Assembly: GCA_019914945.1 (NCBI GenBank)
Contig: CM034102.1
Location: 16,481,501-16,545,500 of the forward strand
DNA from: Typha latifolia
Lineage: Eukaryota > Streptophyta > Magnoliopsida > Poales > Typhaceae
Length of the DNA stretch: 64,000 bases
Reading direction: 5' to 3'
Shown: piece after piece, positions 11,901 through 24,316 of the stretch
How the letters are laid out: every line of letters begins with the position of its first letter
Numbering within the stretch: the stretch's first letter is position 1
The notes under the pieces: generated by a model
Seen by the model: the letters and a program-made list of their open reading frames with translations, nothing else
Databases searched by the model: none
What the model was told of the DNA's origin: nothing
Position numbers and translations under genes: made by a program

Positions 11901-14309
11901 CATTAATGGAGGATGTCGTGATTCTCAGATGTTATCTTAGCAACAGAGAGTTGCTTTGATCTGGTATCAGACACAACTTCATTTTTATAGAAAATGATAG
12001 CAGGACATCCCTCCTTTTATCACAAACACACTCCTTATAACTTATAAGACAATTATTGTACAAAGAGGGATATAGAAGTGCACAGTAAGCAAAATGATAT
12101 ATCACTTAATTGTTAAAAAAATGACCCGCTTCTTTAGTAAGTAGTCCCTTTTATAAATTAACATTTTCCAGAAAGAGCGAGTGATATGCCCAAAACTGCT
12201 TTCATGATGATTGTCATCAGCCTCAGTTTCCCTTGTTAAGCCATCCATTTTACATCAACAAATAGTCCTTTATCAATTCTCATATATGAAAGCTTTCATA
12301 TGATTCAAGAGAACATCAGACTGCAAATGTGCTTCATTGTTCTACGTTATCAATTACCATCTTAAAGATTCACATACATCAAACAGGCTAAACAGTTGGA
12401 TAACTAGCAAATCTTATGCAATATTAGTAGTACTAACTTCAGACTGCACATGTACTTCATTGTTCTACATTATCAATTACCATCTTAAAGATTCACATAC
12501 ATCGAACAGGCTAAACAGTTGGATAACTAGCAAATCTTATGCAATAATAGTAGTACTAACTAAAGAAGCAAATATCATCAGAAGGTAAGAATAGGAAGAA
12601 AGTAAGAAACTTATGCAAAAGAAAAACTGCAAGAGATGACACAGATGTTTTCAACTTCTTCTATATCTGTTGTTTATATACAACAATTGAGTTCCAGACA
12701 ACAGCAGGCTAGTAAAATCAACAAGGTCATGTATGATCTAGTAGAATCCGAGAAGAAGTGTTGACTGATAGTAAAGGAAGAAACCAGTCCAGTCAGCCAA
12801 GAACTTGTTACATTTCAGTATGAATGCCAAAAGCCAGCTAGGCAATCATAAGTATGGAATATCCAAATTGTGTCTAGCTTCTAATATCAGGTACTTCGAA
12901 AATCATGCCTCACATATTATCTGCGAACTGTCTTTCCCCTTCTTTCTCTTGATTGTACTTTTGACTGGCCTTCATTGAGTTGTATATCTTCAAATCAAAT
13001 GAGGAAGTCCTCTATACATGGTGCACCCAAAAATTTCTAAAACATTACTTACTTTTTCTTAGCACTCTTTTTATTGAGTTTATTTCTAACTTGCCTTTTA
13101 TTGTGTACAATTGGTAGATATTATCTTCTAGTACTAATTTCAGGCCAAATAAGCACATTTAGACAGATGGACGCCACTAAGACGGTGATGATGGTTAGCA
13201 ATCATGAATGAAGTTGTGAGTCAAGAGTAACTAATAATAGAACTGTTAAGTATGTTTTTTTTCCCTTCTTTGAAACATTCTATTCATGCCTTTCACCTTC
13301 TAATGTAACAAGTGGAAAAAGAGATGGTGAAACAACAGTCAACCAATGAAACCCAAAAATCAATATGAGCAAAACAAACATGTGCATATCTGGCATACCA
13401 AAATGAGCACAAAGCATATCCTCTTCCGAAATCAAACCTAACAAAGCATTAATACAGACATGCAACAAGAAAGCAGAACATGGCCTTTCCAAAAAATGAC
13501 CATCAAAGACTTAAATGACACAATAGCAATAGTAGAGAAAAGAATAGAAGACGCAGTCTACCCCCTCAACAAGATCGGCAACACCAGCTCCAAATCGCTG
13601 AGAGATATAACCATAGTCCATAAAAGAATCATCAAGCGTATCATGCAAAAGCCCTGCAGCCACAACTGTAGCATTAGCCCCAATCTTCGCAAGCAGCACC
13701 GCCGTCTCCACGCAATGCTGCAAGTAAGGATCACCACTAACCCTCATCTGAGACAAGAACAAAAAAAATAAAAATAAAAATAAAAATAAAAAAAAACATT
13801 AAAATTAAATCGAACACCAGTTGAATTGAGATTACCAAGGATCGGAAATTTCAAAAAATTCTCCAACTTGAACAACTAATTACCTGTCCTCGATGAGCTC
13901 TGTCGGCCTCATAGAAAGCCTTCAAAACAAGCTCCTCGTTGAAGATCTTATGCCTCGATTGAGCTCCGGAGAGCAACTTTTCCACATAATCTTCCAAGCC
14001 ATTCTCAAACTCAGACGTCAGACCTTTCACGCAACCTGAGCAGGAGCCCAAAGAATTCCTAAAAAGTCCATGCCTTCCAAGTCTGATCGGCGATAAAGAA
14101 GGGGGCGAGCAGGAGAAGGAGCACGAGGGAGTGGTCTCGTCACCAATTGGGAACCCCGAGGCGGCGGCGCGGATCGAGGGAGGAGAGAAGAGACAGGAGA
14201 GACCTCCGAGCTTGGAGGAGACGGCGGCGGAGGCCGCAGTGAAGTCTGGCGAACTAATTGGGCAAGCCGGCAGGGTGGCGTATAGAGCAACGACCGCCGG
14301 CACCGACAT
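8936..14309 (-). CDS. RSH2: RelA/SpoT homologue, RSH2/RSH3 type, plastid (p)ppGpp synthetase/hydrolase
   Basis: Makes and breaks the alarmone (p)ppGpp, in plants within the chloroplast. Exons on the minus strand: 14309-13884, 13747-13562, 11043-10583, 10327-10169, 10100-9740, 9244-8936; 633 residues, all phases consistent. Residues 1 to about 130 are Ser/Ala/Pro-rich, as expected for a transit peptide. HD hydrolase: His153, HD pair at 177-178 in GLLHDT, and Asp249 in LADRLHNM. Synthetase: [29 protein letters not shown] and EVQIRT. The C-terminal exon ([16 protein letters not shown] to VVELIP) is a TGS-like segment typical of RSH2/3. Both catalytic domains look intact. Intron 2 is about 2.5 kb and holds a tandem duplication. 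The N-terminal region seems shorter than the roughly 710-residue Arabidopsis forms. The RSH2 versus RSH3 choice is a guess. Confidence 0.92.
12317..12562. repeat. two-copy tandem duplication, 123-bp unit
   Basis: Positions 12317-12439 and 12440-12562 are nearly identical, differing at only a few bases, with an exact 123-bp period. The repeat lies within RSH intron 2. The translated frame across it repeats the same peptide, which is an artefact of the duplication. Confidence 0.9.
13761..13797. repeat. A-rich (AAAAT)n tract
   Basis: A-rich pentamer-like repeat in RSH intron 1, close to the exon 2 acceptor. On the coding strand it is T-rich and may act as the polypyrimidine tract. Confidence 0.7.
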
Positions 14310-14415
14310 CGAACGGAGTTGGTTCGATTTGTCGGGGAAGTTAGTTAGGAAAGTTTATTATGTAGGGGTTGGAGGACGAAAGGGATGGAGACGAATCAAC
14401 GATCAAAGGGAGGAA

Positions 14416-14418
<3 letters not shown>

Positions 14419-14463
<45 letters not shown>
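14419..14463. repeat. (GA)n microsatellite in RSH 5' region
   Basis: Long GA run about 110 bp upstream of the RSH start codon; read on the coding strand it is a CT repeat, a common feature of plant 5' UTRs. Confidence 0.9.
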
Positions 14464-14466
<3 letters not shown>

Positions 14467-14614
14467 CCAGAGAAAGCGTGGAAGAAAGAGGGATAAAGGG
14501 ACGGAGACGGAGAGGAGAGCTTCGAGATGCGTGCTCGGGTCGCGCGCTCACGCTGTGACTAATTTCGTTTGCCGGTTGGGGATTTCGTGTGCGTGCGGAG
14601 AAGAAGCTCGCGGC

Positions 14615-14752
14615 CACGTGGAGGGGGAGATTGCTTCGCGCCGCGGCAAAGGCAAAGGCAAAGCCAATCCGGCGGTTCGTAGTAATAGTAATAAGCAGCT
14701 TGTTCGTGACGTGACGTCAAACTCAGCGACACACACATAACGTAAGCACGTG
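14615..14752 (-). promoter_or_regulatory. ACGT-core element cluster upstream of RSH
   Basis: CACGTG G-boxes at 14615-14620 and 14747-14752 and the palindrome TGACGTCA at 14712-14719. All lie 300-445 bp before the RSH start codon. Such sites are bound by plant bZIP and bHLH factors; their use here is inferred from position only. Confidence 0.55.
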
Positions 14753-17682
14753 CCTGGCAGGCGAGCGAGCAGACACCTTCGCCCAACCTCGGGCGAAAAA
14801 TGTGCCACAATGGGGCCCACAACAGAGTCGCTGACGTTAACTCTAGAGTTGTTAGTAGTAGTCACTGTAGTAGTGGTACGGGAGGTGGTGGATAAGAATT
14901 GCATCTTTCTAATTTAAATGACAGGATTTAGATTAACTCCTAGTAAATGAATGTCCTATGGAAATATCTGGATAAGGTAGAATCTCCACCGATTCAAACA
15001 TGTGGGGCCTGCCTGTCAGCTCATTTAATCTACCACTCTATACTATTCTCTCTCTTTTTTCCCTTCATATTCCTACGGCTGGACCCCACGACATACTATT
15101 GAGATAGTATCAACCATCGACTACATTTAATGATGTAGATATTGAGCATCTTAGGAGTTTAAAGAGACAATTGCAGGGCCAACACACTGCTGTACGACTT
15201 TTCTACAATAGAATAGTTACCCTTATTTTCTAATTTTGAATAATAAATTAATTGTAAATTAGAATAGTGATGTTATTATTAGCTTTGGGTAAAAAAAAAA
15301 CAATTGATTAAAATGACATTTTTCTAGTGTAAAATAATAATTTAATTCTGCTTCTAAATCCATTGTACTTTAATCTAATGTTTGGTTACTACATTAGCCA
15401 CTAGTTTAGTGTTTACTAAACTAATTTAAGAAATTCTAGATTCAAAAGCCACATTTTATACCACCTAAGTAAAATGGCGATGGCTATCTCCAAGCTAGAG
15501 CATAATTTTGTAACATTTTGCAATAGCCATAATAATTCAAACATAATGTTATAAAAACTAACACAGATTACTTCAAACATAATGTGATAGAAACTAACAC
15601 AGAGATCATTCAGTACGCATCCAGATAACAAGTAACGACACTTGAGGCAAGCAACAACCCGAACACAGAAGAGTACAAAACCCAACAAAGTGGTAAGACT
15701 TAAGTAGGCTAAAAGGCAACAAGCCTTTGTCATAAATTAAACCGGCAACCTCACTATCGTGCTAAGTTATGCGTCGCCTAGGGGTGCAATCGAGCCGAAG
15801 CTGATAAAGCTTCATTGGAAAATATAATCAAGCATGAAACATAATTTTAATTTGAGCTAATTTTGAGCTCTGAGTTCGATTTAGTCTAAATCAATTCAAG
15901 CTAAATTGAGTCTGATCAAGTTTGAAATAAGGTTTGGGTTCTAAATTTCTAACTTGAAACCCTAGGAAGTAGGAAACTAAAAAAATATATAGTAATATTA
16001 TGAGCCTTCAAATCTTAAATTAAAACATACATATTAATCATATATATTATAGTAAATATTATAGCATTAATATTTAGTCTTGTCAAGCCATGATCTAGCT
16101 AGCTTAAGATCAAACTCATCTCAAAATCAATTTTGATATTGTTTTGCATATCAAGCTTAAAATCAACTCATTTTTGAGTCAGGCTTGGGCTTGATTGAGG
16201 CTTCGAACGACTTGATTATTTTGACAGCCATAGTAGTGCCCTTGAATAAGACCAGTGAACTACTAAAATTAATAAGATATTAACTACAGCCTTGAATAGA
16301 ATGGGCTCCTAAATTAGATATAAGATTGCCATAGAAAACAGAAAGTATAACCAACTAAACAAACATAAAGATAATGTAAAAGTAAACTTACCTATTAATG
16401 TAGAAATCTCTAATTAAGTCTAAAGAAACAAGTCATAAGACAGTTTCCAGCATAGACAAGAACAAACCAAAGACAGTCTCAATCACAATCTCCAAAGTTT
16501 ACAATAGATTTTCAGATAAAACTTGTTTGACGAATCTGAGCATTGTGAATAATACTGTATAATACTACAGATATTACCCCAAAATATGACGATAAGGAAA
16601 GAGAGGGAGAAAAAATTTAAAAAGATGAGCACAAGAAATACACTAACATCAATACAACAAGGTTGTAGGCTTGCAGCTTTTGCATTAAGATGGATTTCAT
16701 ATTCTCTGTAAGCGCCAACCTTTCGTTGATTCATTCTTATCTTATACACATATACAGACATGCAATAATTCATAATAGAAAATGAAAATAGCTAACTAAT
16801 TAATTATCTAAGTCAGATGATTTAACAGAAGAAAGGAGAAAAGTCAAGGCAGGCTCAAGAACAGAGAAACACCAATGCTCTTTCATCAAGAATGTATCCT
16901 TATTTCCTCACTTTTGAATCTCCACTGGCATAACAGGCACCAAGATAGTCGCAGAAAGAAATTCCAAAACATCATACTGCTTTCCTAATCTATTTACGCA
17001 TAAACAAACCAAGTCGATTTCATAATCAAATAAGAATTCAGAAATTTCTAGAAAAAGAGAATTTCAGCTCTCCAGTTACTGAGAATTAACACCAATCTGG
17101 ATTCTCTGCACACTTTCCTGGAGATAAACTTTTAGATTCCAACATAGACCAACATAAAAAGACACATAAGAGTTTCCAACACAATTCTAATGACTACTAT
17201 TCTCCCAGCTCATTATAGAATTCAATTCAAACCTAAAGCTTATCAGATAGAATGCCACAACTAAACAAGATTACTCTTCTGGACTTACTACACTAAAATT
17301 AATAAACTCATACTACTGTTCAGTACTTTAGATATTTGCACAAGTACATCAGATTGCCTGAATTAGTGACATGCTTCTTAAAATCAATGGATATAATTTT
17401 TTGGAGTGATTAATTATAATCCTTAGGTTACTAGTTAAAATTCACAAACATGAGGCACGTATTGCACAAATTATACTGATTCAAATAAACTGCAATCCTT
17501 ATAAATGAAATGTCTCGATTGCATTAAACTACTCATGCAGGTATCTCTAACAACAATATAACTTCAAAGTACGACATCCAAAAGTGAAGTTTTCAAAACC
17601 AAAAATACGACTTCAGATCTAAATAAACAGTACCAAAACAAAAATTAAACATAGACTAAAACCGTCTGTTCTTCTCACCAAA

Positions 17683-17965
17683 TCAGGCCGTAAGCATGAC
17701 GGCGCCACCTGCAGCCTTAATCTTCTTCTCTGCGATCTTCGAAATAAGCTTAGCCTTGACAACAACTGGGCAATCCGAAGGCAGCATCCCCTTCCCGAGA
17801 ACCTTGAAGTACCCGAACTGGGTGACGTCGACCAACGGCGCCTCACCGGCGCCGGCGCTCGCGGCCTTAGCCTTGATGTCCTCGGGGATTAGAGACCAGA
17901 GCCGCTCCACGTTAACCGCGGGGCAGTGGAACTTGTTACGCAGGCGGTGGAAGTAGCGCATACCA

Positions 17966-18021
<56 letters not shown>

Positions 18022-18132
18022 GCCTCCGGCGTTTCCCCTACCTCCGGGGTGCTTACGGTGCTTCCCGACACGTCCGTGGCCGGCGCTGACGTGGCCGCGC
18101 TTCTTGCGGTTCTTCTTGAAGCGAGTCGTCAT
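17683..18132 (-). CDS. RPL27A: 60S ribosomal protein L27a (uL15)
   Basis: Cytosolic large-subunit ribosomal protein of the uL15 family. One uninterrupted exon of 149 residues, close to the usual length of about 146-148. Seen: start [18 protein letters not shown], the Gly/His-rich segment with [15 protein letters not shown], then [18 protein letters not shown] and [10 protein letters not shown], and the C-terminal [18 protein letters not shown]. The basic Gly-rich N-terminus that threads into rRNA is complete. No intron is needed. The coding region is GC-rich. It diverges from the exportin-T gene across about 600 bp containing typical ribosomal-protein promoter words. Highly confident. Confidence 0.97.
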
Positions 18133-18736
18133 GGCGGCGGCCCCCTCTTCTTCCTCTCTCTGCTAGGTTTGGAGTGTGGGGAAAGAGAATGGAATGGCGC
18201 GCGGCTGGGAGAAACCCTAATGTTGGAGGAACTTTATACAAAGACCGAGAGTATAATGACCGTCCGATAAAGACTGCGAACGGTCACGATGCTAACGACT
18301 GGAAAGTTGGGCCTGGGAAACCTATTGGGCCTCTTGTGAAAAGAAGGGCCCCACTAAGAGTAAGGGTTAGTAGTAACCGAATTGGATAGTGTAGTTTGGT
18401 CCGGATCCGTTTAATTTCCCCTTGGACATTTGGAGTCATATTTTATTCTTACCATTTTCTCAAATTTTCTCCAAAAACCCTATATTTCGTCGAACGCCCA
18501 TGCTCTTCCCTCCTTGTATAAATCCTATCCCCTCTCTGCGTTCTAATCTCTCTCTCCTCCGCAACCTTCAAATAAAATCGATTTAATAAACAAGAACAAA
18601 GAAAAAAAAAACCTAAAAACCCACGATCTCTTCCACTTTGTCCATTGTTCTCATCTCCGCCGCCTCGATCTAAACAGACCAAAACCAAATCGATCGAACC
18701 AATAGGGTTTTTCCTTCTAGGGTTTTCTCCTCCTCC
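18133..18736. promoter_or_regulatory. divergent promoter shared by RPL27A and exportin-T
   Basis: A 604-bp interval between two outward-facing start codons. It contains the telo-box AAACCCTAA (18212-18220), two site II-like TGGGCC words (18308-18313 and about 18326-18331) on the RPL27A side, and two TAGGGTTT words (18703-18710 and 18718-18725) just before the exportin-T start. Site II plus telo-box pairs are known to coordinate plant ribosomal protein genes. Whether the promoter is truly bidirectional is inference. Confidence 0.6.
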
Positions 18737-21700
18737 ATGGACGATCTTGAGAAGGCGATCCTCCTTGCCTACGACCCCCCGGCGGGCGCCGAGCCGTCCC
18801 TCCGTGCCCAAGCCCTCGCCATCTGCGACCAAGCGCGCTCCAATCCGGACGCCTCCGCCCTCCTCCGCCTCTGCCGGGACGGCCTCCTCTTCTCCTCTCT
18901 TGGTCCCGTCCATTTCTGGTGTCTCCAGGCTCTCCACGACGCTCTCCTCCATCGATATACTTCCTTCTCCGGCCCCGACCTCGTGGCCCTTCGCTCCACC
19001 CTCCTCTCCTTCGCCTCCCGCCTTCTTGACCCTTCTGCCCCTCCCTTCCTCAAGAACAAGCTCGCGCAAGCCCTCGCGGTACTCGTCCGCCTCGAGTACC
19101 CTTCGATATGGAGCTCTCCCTTTATTGATCTACTCCCCAGCCTTCCAACCGCCGGCCCGGCCGCAGTGGACATGTTCGCACGCTTTCTTGCGGCTCTTGA
19201 TGATGACCTCCTCAGCCTCGACTACCCTCGATCCCAATCAGACTCCGCGGTGGCCGCCCGGGTTAAGGACGCCATGCGCGTCCAGTGTGTGCCTCAGATC
19301 GCCCGTCATTGGTTTGACGCCGCGTCACTATACCGTGCCTCCGATCCAGGAGTTGCAGCCATGGCGCTCGATACCGCACGGCGGTACACTTCTTGGATCG
19401 ATGTTAACCTCATCGCCAACGATGCATTTGTTCCTCTTCTATTTGATGTTGCTCTTGGCCCCGGCTCCAGCAATCAGCTGCGGGCGGCAGCTGCAGGTTG
19501 CCTCCAAGCTGTTGTGGCAAAGCGGATGGATCCACGCCCGAAGCTTGCGCTCCTCTGCAGTTTGAGCCGCAGATTGTTAAATGCTGAACCTGAGTTGATA
19601 GTAAAGCTCGCAGCTTTGGTTACGGAATATGCTGCAGAGGCTTTGGAATGCTATAGGAAGTTGGGTGTGGAAAAAATTGATGGCTTCTCATCATTGGAGC
19701 TGCTCGAGGAGGCACTACCATCGGTGTTCTACGTGATGGAGAACAGCAAGGAAGAGGAAGTGGATGCAAGCAATGTGGTTGAGTTTTTGTCCAACTATGT
19801 GTCCACCATGAAATCACCATCACAAAAGCAACTTAGTCATCTGGGTCAGATTTTGCAAGTGATTAGAACGCAGATCTCTTATGATCCTGAGTACAGAACC
19901 AATCTGGATATACCCGATAAGATTGGGATGGAAGAGGAGGACAGGATGGCTGAGCACCGCAAGGAGTTGCTTGTTCTCTTCCGTAGCATCTGCCGGGTAA
20001 CGCCAGATGTCACACAGTTGTTCATAAGAAACTTGTTGGTTGGTGCTCTCTCTTCTTCAGCCTCAAATGTGGAGGATGTTGAAGTGGCACTGACTTTGTT
20101 CTACCGTCTGGGTGAGACAGTAAGCGATGAAGGGATGAGGTCAGGATCAGGGTTATTGAGTGAATTGGTCCCTATGCTTCTGTCAGCAAGATTTTCTTGT
20201 CATTCTCATCGTATGGTAGCTCTGATATACTTGGAGACTATTACGAGGTACATGAAGTTTGTTCAGGAAAATCCACAGTATATACCTCATATTCTTGCTG
20301 CCTTTCTGGATGAGAGGGGAATTCATCATTCTAATGCTAATGTGGGACGAAGGGCAAGTTACCTGTTCATGAGGGCTGTGAAGTTACTAAAAACTAAGCT
20401 AGTCCCTTATTTAGATACAATTTTGCAAGTAACGGCTTTTTCCTCTCCATCTTTATTATTGTTTATATCTACATTGTTTTGTGTGCTACTGTTGAGCTCA
20501 TTTCATGTATTTATGCCTAATCAGAATTTGCAAGATACAATTGCTCTGTTTACAAATTCTGATTGGACAAACAAAGAAGTGAAATGCGCTGGTTCAGAAG
20601 AAGGTAGTCAGACATTTGAGGTATGATTTCCGTATGTTTTAAACTTTAAAGGATTATATGTACTTCTATCTGCGCTAGTTCTTTCTTGTAGAATGCTGAG
20701 CTTCATTCCATGTAATATTTTGTTTTACTGGCTTTAGGCAATTGGATTGTTGATTGGAATGGAAGATGTTCCACCACAAAGGCAGACTGAATATTTGGCG
20801 AACTTTCTGAATCCTCTGTGCCAACAAGTTAAGAGTCCAATAAGCATTCTCCAATATTTCTGTTCCTTCTCTCTTATTTAGTGTGTTCTCTTATCTTCTA
20901 CCTTTTTGAAAGTATATGAGTGCAACTTGTTTTATGCTTGAAATGCACAGATTAAATCACTTCTTTTGAATGCCAAAGTACAAGGATTTGAAGGATCTTC
21001 TGCAAAAGTATTGACTCTTCAACAGATTATTACGGCCTTAAATGCTCTCAGCAAGGTTTTCTTCTTATCTGAGGGCATTGAGAAATTTTGATTTAGTTGA
21101 TGAAGATTTGTTTTTTTTCTTCTTTCTTTGACTTTAAGCCTGAAAATTCCTTTCACTCTGCCTTTTGTATTTATTATCTACTCAGCTTTGGTAACAGCAG
21201 TATTGTCCAATATTTAATTTCTCTATGGTTACCTTCTCCTGGCATTTCTACTAGGGTTTCAGTGAGCGGCTTGTTATGAATAATCGTCCAGCAATTGGTG
21301 GCATGTTTAAACAGGTAAGCTGAGACCATCTTTTAGTTATATCATGTGATTGTCTTTTCTACTATATATCTAATGTTTCCCGTCGTCTATTAGTTAACCT
21401 TATTAGTATGGACTGTCGATCCCTAGCATGCCTTTTGAATCCTTAAACAGTACAAAAGCTTTCATGTATTTGATTGCCTTCCATTTACAACATGCTTAAA
21501 TAATTTTCCCTCTTGTTTTTTCAGACGTTGGATGTTGTTCTACAAGTTCTTGTCATGTTTCCTAATATCAAGCCTCTGAGATGTAAGGTAGTGGTTCAAA
21601 CCTTGCTTTTCCTTTTCTCCTTACATTTCCTTTCTTTTTCTCCTCTGTTGCTAATCAAGAGACAATATTTTACAAATGTGCAAATGTAGATCACATCCTT

Positions 21701-24316
21701 TCTTCATCGTATGATTGACACCCTTGGATCTTCTATATTTCCATGTCTTCCTGTGGCACTAAAGCAGCTGCTTGTGGAGAATGAGGTACTTCTTTTCATC
21801 TTTAGAGAACTTCAATTATATTGTTGCATGATATTGCTAAGTTACTATATCTTCCTTTTCAATTCTATCTTCTAGTCATATGATTACCTTTTTGTAGTGT
21901 AAGGATATGGTGGACTTTCTCGTATTAATCAATCAAATGATATGCAAATTCAATACCTCTGCGAGTGGCATATTAGAGGATATCTTTCCTGCCATTGCAA
22001 GTAGGCTGTTTACGATTCTTTCACACGAGGCATTTCCTTCTGGTCCTGGATCCAATACGGAGGTAAGGGTGTTTGCAGAAGATATAATCAATTATCTATT
22101 TTCTTACCAGTCAAATTATTTAATCTCCTAACTTAGGCATATATGGACATGCATTCTTGTACATCTGTCATAGGCATGCTTATTTACTTGAGAAGATGTT
22201 GAAATTGAAATCTCTCATGCTTTTAAGCTAATATTTTTCTAAGTATGATTACATGACCATATATTCACAGCTTTGATAGTATGTACATCATGTTATTATG
22301 TGAACTCCATCAGATTTATGAGAAGTTCAACCAGGATGATTCACCTAGTTAGATTACTGACAGTTTTTAAAGTATAATGTGTGAAAATCACAATGTATCA
22401 CAATCTATTCTGGTGCCTATCAGAGATCTGATGAATGAATCATCGCCTATCTCTTGAACTTCTTGCTCAGGAGTCAGGAGTCAGGAGTTACAAGTGCTCG
22501 ATCTTCTTTTACATGACGTGTGCATGAGAGATAATTATTGTGGTTCACTTTTCTGATTTTATTATTAATTAATATACTTCTAGTTCCTTTGTTTGTATCT
22601 TTTTTATAGCAAAAACCGAGTATCATGAGACAGTTTTTTTTTCCTGAAAACAAAACTCTGATCCTCCTTACAGAGAAGTCAGTCTGAATGCTTTATTAAT
22701 TTAAATATATTATTAGGAGATTGTTTGCATTCGCTGATGCTATCTCTTCTTGACTCTTGCAGGAGATACGTGAACTACAAGAAGTTCATAGAACATTTTA
22801 TACGTTTCTTCATGTTATTGTAATGCATGATCTTTCTTCCACTTTCCTAGCTCCTACTTGTATGGAGTACTTGGATACGATTATGCAATTGCTTTTGTTT
22901 ACTTCCTGCAATCATAAAGATATACTTCTCAGGAAGGTAAGGACCAATATTATACTCAGTTCTTTTGTTTCCCATTTGAATATTTAGCCTTGTGTTCTTC
23001 CTATTATGTAGCTGGTACAGTAACCAGCACTATGCTTAATTTGTGGTTACCTCTCAGGCTTGTGTGCAAATTTTTGTCAAACTCATCAAAGACTGGTGCA
23101 ATAAGAATGGTGAAGATAAGGTACTAATTTTATCTAAAATCTTTTGTTTCCTCTCAATTCACTACAGTTTTGCGACACTTCTAATAATCTAATTATATTT
23201 CGGATCTGTTCTAACAAGCCTTTATACTTTTTCCAGCTTCCTGGTTTCCGAAGATTTGTAATTGAGAAGTTTGCAATAAGTTGCTGCTTGCACAGTGTTC
23301 TTGACAAGTCATTTGAGTTTCGTGATGCTAATACGGTAAATTCATATGGTGGTTCTTGAATCTTAGAAGTTTGTAAAAATACGTAATGGTCGAGCTAAGC
23401 TTTCTATGTACATCTTACTAGACATTTTCCCCCCTTTGAACTCATTGAATCCTTTTCAGGAACATTATTTTCAAGTTTTCAGACCACATACTTTCTGGAA
23501 CCTTCAATAATTTATTTCTCTAGTTTTCAGAAACTATAAACTTGTGAGAAAATGCCCGTTATGTTATTATGTTTCCTAATCCATGTTGTTATCATTAAAT
23601 GGAACCTAAATTGTTGGATATGTATATAGTGGGCACTATTATGGTGTAAATGCCATTGAATGATCCTAGAATCTTTTATCCATTGTGCTTACGTTTGGGC
23701 TGATCTGGCATCTGCTTTTCCTGTAGCTTGTTCTGTTTGGAGAAATCGTGATGGCTCAGAAGGTCATGTGTGAAACATTTGGTGTTGACTTCATTACTTA
23801 CTTTGTGTCAAATGGCCTCTTATCAGCTCATTGTCCACCAGATTTAGCTGAACAATACTATAAGAAGTTGCGGGTATGTGAACTAGCATCCTTCCATTTA
23901 TTTGGCACCAATATCTCAGCTGTATAGCTGGCGTGCTGCTTATAATGTTGCAGCAATGGCATACCTAATATAGTTACATAAAACTAGAGAGTATAGTTAA
24001 TGTAAAAGTGCAGCAGAGTTATGAGTGAAAGCAAGTGATTGAACTTAACTTTTTTTTTATTCTGCTGATTCAATGATAATGAAGAGCACTGGAATATCTC
24101 AGATCCTCATATTTCCTGTTTATATCTTGATCTACTTATATAAACAGAGATTAATCTCTCAGGTATCTAATTTTGGCTGTTTTGTTATATGCTGGCTGTT
24201 GTAAAACCCACCCTCCATTTCAGTTGACAGATGATATCAAGGCTCTGAAGTCCTCCTACCAATCTCTTGTTGAGAATCTAAGACAACAACAGAATGGAAG
24301 CCTTGTTTTCAGATAG
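18737..24316 (+). CDS. PSD: exportin-T (tRNA export karyopherin, PAUSED orthologue)
   Basis: Karyopherin-beta that exports tRNA from the nucleus with RanGTP; Arabidopsis PAUSED has 988 residues and this model 980. Exons: 18737-20428, 20525-20620, 20738-20827, 20951-21055, 21255-21314, 21525-21587, 21690-21785, 21898-22062, 22763-22936, 23058-23120, 23237-23335, 23727-23873, 24224-24316. The first exon (MDDLEKAILLAYDPP to KLVPYLDTILQ) covers the importin-beta-like N-terminal and XPO1-like regions; later exons carry the HEAT-type helices through GFSERLVMNNRPAIGGMFKQ to the end NGSLVFR. Every exon length is a multiple of three, so all 12 introns are phase 0. The first intron (96 nt) has no in-frame stop. 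Start chosen at the first ATG of the family-like N-terminus. Confidence 0.94.

Larger units (their letters stand above)
14310..17682. other. RSH promoter, then gene-free AT-rich spacer
   Basis: The first 500 bp are GC-rich and form the RSH 5' region. From about 14.9 to 17.6 kb the DNA is AT-rich with no recognisable gene. The part around 15780-16230 has recurring GAGCC/GAGCTC-type words and may be an old repeat, but I could not define its ends. The last stretch before 17683 is the 3' flank of the ribosomal protein gene. Confidence 0.5.

Noticed and set aside
14131..14740. Open frames through the RSH first exon and GA repeat
   Set aside because: Arg/Glu repeats come from the GA microsatellite and antisense of the transit peptide region.
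15416..15733. 105-residue Cys/Leu-rich open frame on the minus strand
   Set aside because: Contains an internal repeated phrase from a small DNA repeat (ACATAATGT words) and no family resemblance.
15780..16230. Possible MITE or Helitron-like fragment with GAGCC words
   Set aside because: I could not find terminal repeats or a target duplication, so it is mentioned only within the spacer description.
18645..19565. 306-residue Ser/Pro-rich open frame overlapping exportin-T exon 1
   Set aside because: Shadow frame of a GC-rich exon, beginning at a non-ATG codon. The exportin-T frame is clearly the real one.
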